A stretch of DNA of 38,003 nucleotides from Pseudomonadota bacterium. GTDB taxonomy: Bacteria; Pseudomonadota; Gammaproteobacteria; Steroidobacterales; Woeseiaceae. The stretch's first letter is position 1. Each line of letters starts with the position of its first letter. A program made the position numbers and the translations under genes. A model generated the notes under the pieces. It saw only the letters and a list, made by a program, of their open reading frames with translations. It was not told where the DNA came from and did no database searches. Shown here piece by piece: positions 31,435 to 38,003 of the stretch. The stretch lies in the NCBI GenBank assembly GCA_020027645.1, contig JAHKKM010000009.1:1-38003 (forward strand), in the 5' to 3' direction.

Positions 31435-33126
31435 ATGCTGACCCGTTTGGAGATTCGCAATTTCGCTATCGTCGACCAGGCAACCATCGAGTTCCGCGGC
31501 GGCCTGACCGTGCTCACCGGAGAGACCGGCGCCGGCAAATCGATACTCGTCGATGCTATCGGACTGGTAATTGGCGAACGCGGCAATGGCAACCTGGTGC
31601 GCAGCGGCTGCGACCGCGCGGAATTTTCTGCCGAGTTTGATCTGTCCCGGCATGACGAAGCGCGCGCCTGGCTCAGTGAACAGGCACTGGACGCCGACAA
31701 TGACTGCCTGCTTCGCCGGGTCGTCGGCGCGGACGGGCGCTCGCGAGCCTTTATCAATGGCAACGCCGTTACTCTGCAGAATTTGAAAGCGCTCGGCGAA
31801 ATTCTGTTGGATATTCATGGTCAGCATTTTCATCAATCTCTGGTTCGCCGCAGCATTCAACGCGACCTTCTCGACCATTTTGGCGCACTTGCGCATTTGC
31901 GTGCCGCAACAGAGTCAGCCTTTCACGAGTGGCAGGCGCTGGCCAGGCAATTGGAAGAACTTGAATCCGCAAATCTCGATCGCGCCGCTCGCCTCGAGCT
32001 GCTCGGATTTCAGTCCAGGGAATTCGCATCCCTCAACGTGAAACCGGACGAATTCGCTGACCTGCAGGCTGAACGCCGCATGCTGCAAAACTCCGGGCGA
32101 CTTGCCGACGCCGTCATTGACGCCATGCGCGCGGTTTATGACGGCGAGCCGGACAACGCACAACGTCTTCTCGCCGAAGCCAGGCGCGCAATCGAAGCCG
32201 CCAGCGCCTTCGATGATCGACTGCAACCGGTATTGGAGCTTTTGACGGAAGCCGGAATCCAGGTAAGCGAAGCATACGACTCTCTGCGACGCTACGCGGA
32301 GTCACTGGATGCGGATCCACAGCGCCGTGATCAGGTCGAGGAGAGGCTGGCTGCGATCCAGTCTGTAGCGCGGAAACACCGCGTCGAACCGGACCAACTT
32401 GCGCAGGTTTGCGAGCGAGTAAACGAACAACTGCTTGCGCTCGAGAACGCGGAGTCCACTGGCGCCGAGCTGGCCGCACAATCGCGCCTCGCAGAGTCAG
32501 CCTATCGCGATGCTGCAACGGCACTTGGCAAGGCGAGGCGTAAAACAGCGAAACGATTCTCCTCCGAGGTTACCACGGCTATGGCCGATCTCGGCATGAC
32601 GGGCGGAGTTTTCGAAGTGCGCCTGGATACGTCGGCAGAACCGAAAGCCTCGGGTACAGACGACATTGAATACCTGATCAGTCCGAATCCCGGTCAAGCG
32701 CCGATGCCGCTGGCGAAAATTGCATCTGGCGGCGAATTGTCGCGCATGAGCCTGGCAATTCAGGTCATTGCAATCGATGGAAGTACGATTCCGACCATGA
32801 TCTTCGACGAGGTCGACAGTGGCGTCGGCGGCGCCGTTGCGGAAATGGTTGGGCGCCATCTGCGCGACCTTGGAGAGAGGCGCCAGGTGCTGTGTGTCAC
32901 CCATCTGGCCCAGGTCGCCGGGCTTGCTGACAACCATTTCCGGGTAATGAAAATCACAGACGGAAATTCCACCAGGATTGCGATCAATCAACTGAACGAT
33001 GCCGAGCGAATCGAAGAGCTTGCAAGAATGCTGGGCGGGATGAAAATTACGAAGAAGACCAGGGACCACGCTGCAGAAATGCTCGGAAATTCGCGCCGCT
33101 CGCAAAAGACCAGCAAGGCTGGCTGA
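31435..33126 (+). CDS. recN: DNA repair protein RecN
   Basis: SMC-like ATPase that acts in double-strand break repair. The 563-residue protein has Walker A GETGAGKS (29-36), a long central coiled coil (about 150-370), and the C-terminal ABC signature SGGELSRMSLAIQ with Walker B TMIFDEVDSGVGG. The end is a Lys/Ser-rich tail. In many bacteria recN is LexA-controlled; I see no clear LexA box before nadK or recN. It converges on fur (15 nt apart). Confidence 0.97.
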   Translation: MLTRLEIRNFAIVDQATIEFRGGLTVLTGETGAGKSILVDAIGLVIGERGNGNLVRSGCDRAEFSAEFDLSRHDEARAWLSEQALDADNDCLLRRVVGADGRSRAFINGNAVTLQNLKALGEILLDIHGQHFHQSLVRRSIQRDLLDHFGALAHLRAATESAFHEWQALARQLEELESANLDRAARLELLGFQSREFASLNVKPDEFADLQAERRMLQNSGRLADAVIDAMRAVYDGEPDNAQRLLAEARRAIEAASAFDDRLQPVLELLTEAGIQVSEAYDSLRRYAESLDADPQRRDQVEERLAAIQSVARKHRVEPDQLAQVCERVNEQLLALENAESTGAELAAQSRLAESAYRDAATALGKARRKTAKRFSSEVTTAMADLGMTGGVFEVRLDTSAEPKASGTDDIEYLISPNPGQAPMPLAKIASGGELSRMSLAIQVIAIDGSTIPTMIFDEVDSGVGGAVAEMVGRHLRDLGERRQVLCVTHLAQVAGLADNHFRVMKITDGNSTRIAINQLNDAERIEELARMLGGMKITKKTRDHAAEMLGNSRRSQKTSKAG

Positions 33127-33141
33127 CGACCGTTGCGACGG

Positions 33142-33561
33142 TCAGCTGCCTGATTTCTTTGGCAACGGCTTTACGTACAGGACCAGATTGTGGTCAATCA
33201 GCTCGTAATTGTGCTTTCGCGCAATTTCCCTCTGTAGCCGTTCAATTTCCTCATTGACGAATTCGACCACCTCACCTGTCTCCACGCACACCATGTGATC
33301 GTGATGATCGCCCTCGTTGATTTCGAAAACTGAATGCCCGCCCTCGAAATTGTGCCTGCTGATCAGGCCGGCGGCCTCGAACTGGGTCAGCACGCGATAC
33401 ACGGTTGCGAGTCCGATGTCCTCGCCTGTTTCGAGCAACTCCTTGTAAATATCTTCCGCACTCAGATGCAGCTGTTTTTTCTCCTCGAGTATCTCGAGTA
33501 TCTTGAGTCTTGGCAGCGTGATCTTGAGTCCGGCTTTGCGTAGTTCCTGACGTTGCATCAT
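33142..33561 (-). CDS. fur: Ferric uptake regulator Fur
   Basis: Iron-sensing repressor of iron-uptake genes. With the ATG at 33561 it has 139 residues: MMQRQELRKAGLKITLPRLKILEIL, then the winged helix with LATVYRVLTQFEAAGLI and metal-binding HHDH (86-89). The first structural-zinc cysteine of the usual CxxC is present (Cys92) but the second is Thr95, as in Pseudomonas-type Fur. Upstream in-frame residues have no homology. It is divergent from bamE, as in many gammaproteobacteria. Confidence 0.96.
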   Translation of the reverse strand: MMQRQELRKAGLKITLPRLKILEILEEKKQLHLSAEDIYKELLETGEDIGLATVYRVLTQFEAAGLISRHNFEGGHSVFEINEGDHHDHMVCVETGEVVEFVNEEIERLQREIARKHNYELIDHNLVLYVKPLPKKSGS

Positions 33562-33728
33562 GTCTGTAGTCCCGTAGCCCAGTCCCGGAATATGCGGCGC
33601 TATCGCGGCGAAAAGCAAGAAGGTATGATTTGCGTCTATTATGGCTCAGTTGGGTCGGTTGCTCCACCGCCTCCCGACCTCAAACGGATATTGATTTGAA
33701 TCGGCTGACACTTCCGGGACGTACGGAA

Positions 33729-34055
33729 TTGCGCAAAATCGCGGTTTTTGTGCTGCTGCTGTTCGTGATCGGCACAGCATCCGGCTGCGTGTATCGCGCA
33801 CCTCTGTCGCAAGGCAATCTTCTGAAACAGGAGGATCTCGATCAGGTGGTTGTCGGAATGACTCGCAACCAGGTGCGATTCCTGCTCGGCACGCCGATGA
33901 TCGATGATCCGTTCCACAGCGCGCGATGGGACTATGTGTACTACCTTACGATTGGCCACGACGATGCGACGTTCAAGCGCTGGGTATCCATTTATTTCGA
34001 GAACGACCTGGTCAGCAGGATTGTGGACGGCCAGGAACTGAATCCGGATCTGTAG
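33729..34055 (+). CDS. bamE: Outer membrane assembly lipoprotein BamE
   Basis: Lipoprotein of the BAM complex that inserts outer-membrane proteins. The start is taken at a TTG giving MRKIAVFVLLLFVIGTASGC, a signal peptide with a lipobox and Cys20; no ATG fits. Mature hallmarks: VYRAPLSQGNLLKQEDLDQVVVGMTRNQVRFLLGTPMIDDPFHSARWDYVYYL, matching E. coli BamE ([33 protein letters not shown]). Other TTG codons upstream (33696, 33630) would give N-termini that are too long. Start uncertain; identity firm. Confidence 0.9.
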   Translation: MRKIAVFVLLLFVIGTASGCVYRAPLSQGNLLKQEDLDQVVVGMTRNQVRFLLGTPMIDDPFHSARWDYVYYLTIGHDDATFKRWVSIYFENDLVSRIVDGQELNPDL

Positions 34056-34069
34056 CGCGTGTCAGGCCA

Positions 34070-34354
34070 CTACGGTTTGGCGCGCAATCGCCGCGCTTCC
34101 CGCGGATCGATCGCGAGCGGTCGATACAACTCGACCCGGTCACCGTTTTCCAGCCCGTGCTGACGGTCGACGGGCCGGCCCCAGATTCCTGCCTGCATTT
34201 GAGCAATTTTTTCGTCGGCGAACCGGGTGGCAATGCCTGACCGCTCGATGGCTTCTGCGACCGTCGAGTGCGCGGGCACAATCAATTTCAGCAGTTCCTG
34301 TCTGGCAGGCGTGGCAAAAGCGAGCTCAATGCTGATGTCATCTACGGTCGCCAC
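34070..34354 (-). CDS. rnfH: RnfH/UPF0125 family protein
   Basis: Small ubiquitin-like (beta-grasp) protein, 94 residues. It resembles E. coli RnfH: SIELAFATPARQELLKLIVPAHSTVAEAIERSG and GIWGRPVDRQHGLENGDRVELYRPLAIDPREARRLRAK. The function is unclear; it is commonly encoded next to ratA. The start is a GTG 7 nt after ratA; the longer frame overlaps ratA. Confidence 0.9.
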   Translation of the reverse strand: MATVDDISIELAFATPARQELLKLIVPAHSTVAEAIERSGIATRFADEKIAQMQAGIWGRPVDRQHGLENGDRVELYRPLAIDPREARRLRAKP

Positions 34355-34361
34355 GATTGGC

Positions 34362-34805
34362 TCAGCCCTTGCGCGCCCCGAAAACGCCGGCCGCGCGCCT
34401 GGTAAACGCATCGACCAGAGAATTGCAGGTATCTTCGAAATAGGCTCCGAACATCATGTCGACAAGCAAATTGGAGAACTCGAAGTCGAGCTCCAGCATG
34501 ACCTTGCAGCCGGCCTCGCCCAGTTCCTTGAACTGCCAGCCGCCGGACAAATGGCTGAACGGACCGCCAACGAGTTCGATGCCTATGGATTCGAATTCCG
34601 TTCGTCGATTCCGCGTCGTGAAGTGCTTGCTCAAGGAGCCTTTGTGCAACTCCAGCGTAGCTTCGACTATTTCAGTGCTGCGATTGTGCACTTCGGCATC
34701 ATGGCACCAAGGCAAAAACTCCGGGTATGCCTCGACATCGTCCACCAGTACGAACATCTCACGCGCCGAATAGGGTACCAGGGCGCTGCGGCGGACTTTT
34801 CTCAT
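34362..34805 (-). CDS. ratA: START-domain protein RatA/PasT
   Basis: Polyketide-cyclase/START-fold protein of 147 residues. Relatives are RatA (reported to inhibit 70S assembly in E. coli) and the CoQ10-binding Coq10 family, so either ribosome or quinone association is possible. Conserved: MRKVRRSALVPYSAREMFVLVDDVEAYPEFLPWCHDAEV and SHLSGGWQFKEL. Same operon as rnfH, about 310 nt from bamE, the usual gammaproteobacterial arrangement. Confidence 0.92.
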   Translation of the reverse strand: MRKVRRSALVPYSAREMFVLVDDVEAYPEFLPWCHDAEVHNRSTEIVEATLELHKGSLSKHFTTRNRRTEFESIGIELVGGPFSHLSGGWQFKELGEAGCKVMLELDFEFSNLLVDMMFGAYFEDTCNSLVDAFTRRAAGVFGARKG

Positions 34806-34828
34806 TCATCGGCCCAGCGTAGTCAGTG

Positions 34829-36220
34829 TCACGAGAGGTCCGGCAGAAGTCCGATTGCCTTGACGAACACGAAGACGATTGCGACCGGTGCAACGTAGCG
34901 CGCGAGAAATCGCCACAGGTTGTAGATCGGCCCCGTGCCGCCGAGTTCGTCGGCTGACGAATTCCTGCACATCACCCATGCCGCAAATACCGTTACAAAC
35001 ACGCCTCCAAGCGGCAGCATGATGTTGCTGGTCAGGTGATCGACATTTTCAAAAAACGTTCCCTTGAGGAATTTCACGTCGGCGAGCACGTTGAATGAAA
35101 ATACCGTGCCGAAACCGACGGCCCAGATCAGAATACCGATCATGGTTGCTGCCTGCGCGCGCGTTTTGTGGAAATGTTCGACTGCCCAGGCAACAGCCGG
35201 CTCCATCAGGCCAATGGAGGAAGTCCAGGCGGCAAAAATCAACAGCACGAAGAATATGGTCGCGAATACGACCCCGCCCGACATCTGACCAAAGGCGAGC
35301 GGCAGAGTGACAAATACCAGCCCAGGTCCGTGGCCGGGATTCAGGCCATTGGCGAACACCAGTGGAAAAATCACCAATCCAGCCAGCATCGAGAGGGTTG
35401 TATCAGCGACAACCACGGCGGCGGCGGCGCTGGTAATTGAGGATTCAGCTGGCAGGTACGCGCCATAGGCCATCACTGCACCCATGCCGATGCTCAAGGT
35501 GAAGAATGCCTGGCCCATGGCCACCAGCACGCCATCCCAGGTCAGGGCGTCAAATTTCGGCGTCAGCATGAAAGCTGCGCCCTCGGCAAAGTGACCGGAA
35601 TTGATCGAGTAGCCGAGCAGAAAGAGCATGAGCACAAACAAGGCCGGAACCATGAACCGTACCGCCTGTTCCAGACCTCGTTCTACGCCACGTGCAACGA
35701 CGAATATGGTCAGCGCCATGAAAATGGTGTGCGCTATGCCGACCGAAAGCCAGTTACCGGTAAATGCGGAGAAGATTCCTTCGATATCCTCAGCGGACCG
35801 GCCGACAAAACTGCCGCTGACACTTTTCAGTGTATATGCAATCGTCCAGCCGGCGATGACGCTGTAATAGGAGAGAATCAGCATGCCGGCGATTACGCCC
35901 ACGCCACCAATCAGGCTCCAGTGGCGTGAACTGCCCTCTTCCTCACCCAGCAGGGCCATGGTCGCCACCGGATTTCGGCGGCCGCGGCGGCCTATCAGAA
36001 TTTCCGACATCATCACTGGCATGCCGATGAGGAACACGCAGAACAGGTACACAATAACGAAAGCGCCGCCGCCGTTCTCACCGGTGATATAGGGAAACTT
36101 CCAGAAATCGCCAAGACCTACAGCCGATCCTGTCACGGCCAGAATGAAAGCCATTCTTGACGACCAGTGGCCGTGCAACGATGTTCGCGGCGCCTTCCCG
36201 GCCGTTTCTGCTTTAAGCAT
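34829..36220 (-). CDS. Sodium-dependent transporter (NSS/SNF family)
   Basis: LeuT-fold sodium symporter, probably for an amino acid; substrate not predictable. The 463-residue protein has about 11-12 transmembrane helices. TM1 reads GSAVGLGDFWKFPYITGENGGGAF (31-54): position 38, equal to the sodium-site Asn27 of LeuT, is Asp, and Lys41 replaces the gating Arg30. The ATG at 36220 starts MLKAETAGKAPRTSLHGHWSSRMAF; a 64-residue upstream extension overlaps smpB and is spurious. It ends 23 nt before ratA; co-transcription with ratA-rnfH is possible. Confidence 0.92.
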   Translation of the reverse strand: MLKAETAGKAPRTSLHGHWSSRMAFILAVTGSAVGLGDFWKFPYITGENGGGAFVIVYLFCVFLIGMPVMMSEILIGRRGRRNPVATMALLGEEEGSSRHWSLIGGVGVIAGMLILSYYSVIAGWTIAYTLKSVSGSFVGRSAEDIEGIFSAFTGNWLSVGIAHTIFMALTIFVVARGVERGLEQAVRFMVPALFVLMLFLLGYSINSGHFAEGAAFMLTPKFDALTWDGVLVAMGQAFFTLSIGMGAVMAYGAYLPAESSITSAAAAVVVADTTLSMLAGLVIFPLVFANGLNPGHGPGLVFVTLPLAFGQMSGGVVFATIFFVLLIFAAWTSSIGLMEPAVAWAVEHFHKTRAQAATMIGILIWAVGFGTVFSFNVLADVKFLKGTFFENVDHLTSNIMLPLGGVFVTVFAAWVMCRNSSADELGGTGPIYNLWRFLARYVAPVAIVFVFVKAIGLLPDLS

Positions 36221-36314
36221 TTTTCTTCTCGAGAAGGGTGAGAAGGCGGGATTCTGGATGAAATCAAAAATTGTGACAACAAGCCTTACCGACCCTTGAG
36301 CTACCCGCATCCCG

Positions 36315-36320
36315 TATAAT
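36315..36320 (+). promoter_or_regulatory. Candidate -10 element for smpB
   Basis: A perfect TATAAT lies about 50 nt upstream of the smpB ATG. No good -35 is seen at 16-18 nt spacing (TTGAGC is only 13 nt away), so assignment is tentative. The 151-nt gap shared with the NSS gene holds nothing else I recognise. Confidence 0.4.
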
Positions 36321-36371
36321 CGCCGCGCTTCGCCGGTCAGGACCGGCGGGCAAGCCAGGCATTGACCAGCA

Positions 36372-36854
36372 ATGACAGCCAGTAAAGACAAGAAAGCATC
36401 CGCATCTACCATCGCCTTGAACCGCAGAGCGCGGCATGACTATTTCATCGAGGCAGATTACGAATGTGGCATCGCGCTCGAAGGATGGGAGGTAAAGAGC
36501 CTGCGGGAAGGACGGGCACAGCTTACGGAAAGCTACGTCCACCTCCGGGACGGCGAGGCCTGGTTGTTGGGCGCCCACATCTCACCGCTGAGCACGGCGT
36601 CGACGCATATACACCCCGACCCGACTCGCACCCGAAAACTCCTTATGCATCGCCATGAGCTTGACAGCCTGATTGGCGACGTCGAGCGAAAAGGCTACAC
36701 GCTGGTGCCCCTGTCGCTGAACTGGAAGAAAGGCAAGGCCAAACTGACCATTGGTCTGGCCAAGGGCAAGAAGCAGCACGACAAGCGCGCAACCCTGAAA
36801 GACCGCGACTGGCAACGACAAAAAGCGCGTGTGCTTAAAGGCGTAAATCAGTAA
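36372..36854 (+). CDS. smpB: SsrA-binding protein SmpB
   Basis: Partner of tmRNA in trans-translation: it binds the tRNA-like domain and sits in the decoding centre of stalled ribosomes. The 160-residue protein has [39 protein letters not shown] (the core beta barrel) and the basic C-terminal tail ([28 protein letters not shown]) that enters the mRNA channel. The ssrA gene lies 540 nt further on, with one divergent gene between. Confidence 0.97.
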   Translation: MTASKDKKASASTIALNRRARHDYFIEADYECGIALEGWEVKSLREGRAQLTESYVHLRDGEAWLLGAHISPLSTASTHIHPDPTRTRKLLMHRHELDSLIGDVERKGYTLVPLSLNWKKGKAKLTIGLAKGKKQHDKRATLKDRDWQRQKARVLKGVNQ

Positions 36855-36877
36855 AAACAGCTAGTTACCGCTTATAA

Positions 36878-37234
36878 CTAATCTACATTGTTATCCAAGT
36901 GCGGACCGGCCCGCAGATCCGCTGACCATTTGTTCAGCATCACCAGTACCTGGAACAGTCGCTCGCCCCTGGCGCTCAGTCGATAACCAAGCCGCGGGAT
37001 CTTCTCGATCAGCGCCAGCTTCCGCAGCTCGTGCAAGCGCCGCTGCAGAACGCTGGGCGACACGTCGCCGCACGCGACCTGCAAGGCCCTGAAATTCAGG
37101 GGCCCTACACGTAATTCCCAGATCACTCGCAAGGCCCACTTCTGGCCAAACATTGCCAACGCGGCCGCCATGGAATGGCTGGTCGCTGCAGTTCTGAGGC
37201 GCTGAATCCCTTTGGTCACAAGGCTCTCAGCCAC
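36878..37234 (-). CDS. HxlR-family winged-helix regulator
   Basis: MarR-like winged-helix protein of 118 residues with the HxlR core: FGQKWALRVIWELRVGPLNFRALQVACGDVSPSVLQRRLHELRKLALIEKIPRLGYRLSARGERL. Redox or aldehyde sensing is known for some relatives, which use an N-terminal cysteine; here the only cysteine is Cys59 (VACGD), and the usual N-terminal one is missing. The GTG start at 37234 lies beside an inverted repeat that may be its operator. It sits between smpB and ssrA on the opposite strand and its target is unknown. Confidence 0.85.
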   Translation of the reverse strand: MAESLVTKGIQRLRTAATSHSMAAALAMFGQKWALRVIWELRVGPLNFRALQVACGDVSPSVLQRRLHELRKLALIEKIPRLGYRLSARGERLFQVLVMLNKWSADLRAGPHLDNNVD

Positions 37235-37236
37235 TT

Positions 37237-37286
37237 GCTACGTAATCGGTAGCGGCAATTCTAAATTGCTTCGGTATAGGTAGCAA
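37237..37286. promoter_or_regulatory. Inverted repeats upstream of the HxlR gene (candidate operator)
   Basis: GCTAC-N7-GTAGC (37237-37253) lies 3 nt from the HxlR GTG start, and TTGCTAC (37235) has its reverse complement GTAGCAA at 37280-37286. Spaced dyads of this kind are typical of winged-helix dimers. Possible autoregulation; nothing shown directly. Confidence 0.35.
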
Positions 37287-37320
37287 GGCGGCCAAATACC
37301 ACTTCCGTGGACCGGCGCAA

Positions 37321-37348
37321 TTGTTTTTTGCCGATTCGCCCCTACACT
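37321..37348 (+). promoter_or_regulatory. Putative ssrA promoter
   Basis: TTGTTT (-35) and TACACT (-10) are 16 nt apart, placing the start about 40 nt before the mature tmRNA 5' end. A leader of that size would be removed by RNase P. Inferred from sequence and position. Confidence 0.5.
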
Positions 37349-37396
37349 AGCGTGGTCATTTTCCTTCCGTCGGAAACGGACGGGATCTGGCCATCA

Positions 37397-37740
37397 GGGG
37401 GCGACATGGCTTCGACGTGGGTCGCGAAACTCCGGGTGCATGCCGAGGAACAGACCACCTCGTAAATCCAGCTGTAAAACTATAGTTGCCAACGACGACA
37501 ACTACGCACTAGCTGCTTAATACACAGCTCAGAGCCCTCAGCCCGGATCGTGCCTGTGCGTCCGGATCACTGGGGTCACCCACACAGGACCGTGGTGAGG
37601 GCATGTTCAGGGCCTGATCCACTAAATCCTTACTGAACTGGCCACAGGTCTTCCCTGTCCGTCGGGTAGCTTGTGGCGAGATTAAAGACGGAATAAGCAT
37701 GTAGATCTCTGAGCGTAGGGCTTGCGGACGCGGGTTCGAT
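37397..37740 (+). ncRNA. ssrA: tmRNA (ssrA), 5' exon; gene interrupted by a group I intron
   Basis: One-piece tmRNA, rescuing stalled ribosomes with SmpB. The 5' acceptor strand GGGGGCG and the GGCTTCGACG D-loop-like start are followed by the conserved GGTGCATGCCGAGG. The tag reading frame, pseudoknots and the 3' segment GCGGACGCGGGTTCGAT, which enters the T arm, all follow. After T-loop nucleotide 59 the expected CCCGC strand and acceptor 3' strand are absent, replaced by an intron. The rest of the tmRNA must lie beyond the window; a 3' exon starting T, CCCG and ending CGCCTCC plus ACCA would complete the T arm and pair with the 5' acceptor strand. Confidence 0.95.
37488..37520 (+). other. 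tmRNA proteolysis-tag reading frame
   Basis: Resume codon GCC followed by AAC GAC GAC AAC TAC GCA and then CTA GCT GCT TAA gives ANDDNYALAA and stop. It differs from E. coli ANDENYALAA only by Asp for Glu at position 4. The C-terminal LAA expected for ClpXP and FtsH recognition is intact, so the tag is functional by sequence. Confidence 0.95.
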
Positions 37741-38003
37741 TAACATCGGTCGCCTTTGCGGGTAACCGCAAAGTGAAAACGGGGCTCACATCGGCGAACC
37801 CTGACGACGCTGGCAGAAGGATCTGGCAGCGTCATGGCAACGCCGAGGGGTAGCAAGCGGGCTAACCGCAGGGCTGCCCTGTAGAGACTCATAGGCTCGC
37901 CGAGCAATTTGCCGGGTGGGTACTAGGATTTGGCTGACAAGCTGAATAAGACGCCCCGCACCCGATTCGTCGGGTGAAGGCATAGTCCAGGCCACATCGA
38001 AAG
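37741..38003 (+). mobile_element. Group I intron in the tmRNA T-loop (3' end outside window)
   Basis: Group I elements in order. P1: exon CGAU pairs with guide GUCG (37749-37752), with the required U-G wobble at the 5' splice site (after 37740). P2: 8-bp stem with GUAA tetraloop, 37754-37773. P3: CGGGGC 37780-37785 with GCCCCG 37953-37958. P4: 37791-37796 / 37841-37846. P5: 37806-37812 / 37827-37833. P6: 37848-37854 / 37873-37879. P7: GACU 37886-37889 / AGUC 37984-37987. P8: 37959-37976 with UUCG loop. J5/4 plus P4 (ATGGCAACGCCGAG), J6/7-P7 (TGTAGAGACT) and GGTGAAGGCATAGTCCAGG match the Azoarcus tRNA-Ile intron as I recall it. About 60 nt between P7 and the P3 3' strand is extra. It ends inside a likely P9. 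No ORF of note. Confidence 0.92.

Noticed and set aside
33121..33150. Bidirectional terminator between recN and fur
   Set aside because: Only a 5-bp GACCG/CGGTC stem with no proper U-run; too weak to call.
37509..37700. Minus-strand ORF inside the tmRNA
   Set aside because: It lies within the conserved tmRNA structure.
37876..37882. GCCCTGT as the P3 3' strand (pairs with ACGGGGC at 37779)
   Set aside because: It pairs well, but it lies before P7, which is the wrong order for group I introns, and it is needed for P6. GCCCCG at 37953 fits the order and abuts P8.
37786..37995. Minus-strand ORF inside the intron, considered as a possible intron-encoded protein
   Set aside because: It overlaps the ribozyme core, is antisense, and lacks homing-endonuclease motifs such as LAGLIDADG or GIY-YIG.
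37741..38003. Genomic-island attachment at the tmRNA 3' end
   Set aside because: Islands often integrate at ssrA, but they normally restore the 3' end and bring an integrase. Here the gene is broken in the T-loop and the following sequence folds as a group I core.

Overview
This is a GC-rich stretch of housekeeping chromosome from a gammaproteobacterium. Three things support that. The order grpE-dnaK-dnaJ-dapB-carA-carB-greA / yhbY / rlmE-ftsH-folP-glmM-tpiA-secG-tRNA-Leu(GAG) is the order I know from Pseudomonas-like genomes, and E. coli keeps its rlmE-ftsH-folP-glmM-secG-leuU part. bamE, rnfH, ratA and smpB follow next to fur and recN. The tmRNA tag reads ANDDNYALAA, close to the E. coli tag. 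A separate nuoC and nuoD and the presence of hrcA argue against an enteric; a non-enteric lineage is likely, but I cannot name a genus.

Layout. Positions 1-12587 (minus strand) hold the respiratory complex I operon nuoA to nuoM; nuoM runs off the left edge. A sigma70-like promoter lies upstream of nuoA. Next come tRNA-Leu(GAG) and the minus-strand block secG, tpiA, glmM, folP, ftsH and rlmE (protein export, glycolysis, cell-wall precursor, folate, membrane proteolysis, 23S rRNA methylation). yhbY is divergent from rlmE. From 19414 to 30367 (minus strand) lie greA, carB, carA, dapB, dnaJ, dnaK, grpE and hrcA, with good sigma32-type promoters before dnaK and grpE. nadK and recN are on the plus strand and face fur. 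bamE (plus), rnfH-ratA (minus), an NSS-family sodium symporter (minus), smpB (plus) and an HxlR-type regulator (minus) follow.

The most unusual part is the right end. The tmRNA gene (ssrA) starts at 37397, and its first 344 nt are intact and conventional. Inside the T-loop the sequence leaves tmRNA and becomes a group I intron, still running at the window edge. Its P1-P9 elements can be followed by eye. The core is strikingly like the small Azoarcus tRNA-Ile intron, but about 60 extra nt lie between P7 and the P3 3' strand. Without splicing this tmRNA cannot complete its T arm or acceptor stem, so ribosome rescue by SmpB and tmRNA should depend on intron self-splicing.

Everything else is compact core genome. 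No gene-free stretch exceeds about 210 bases, and I see no insertion sequence, CRISPR array or prophage gene.
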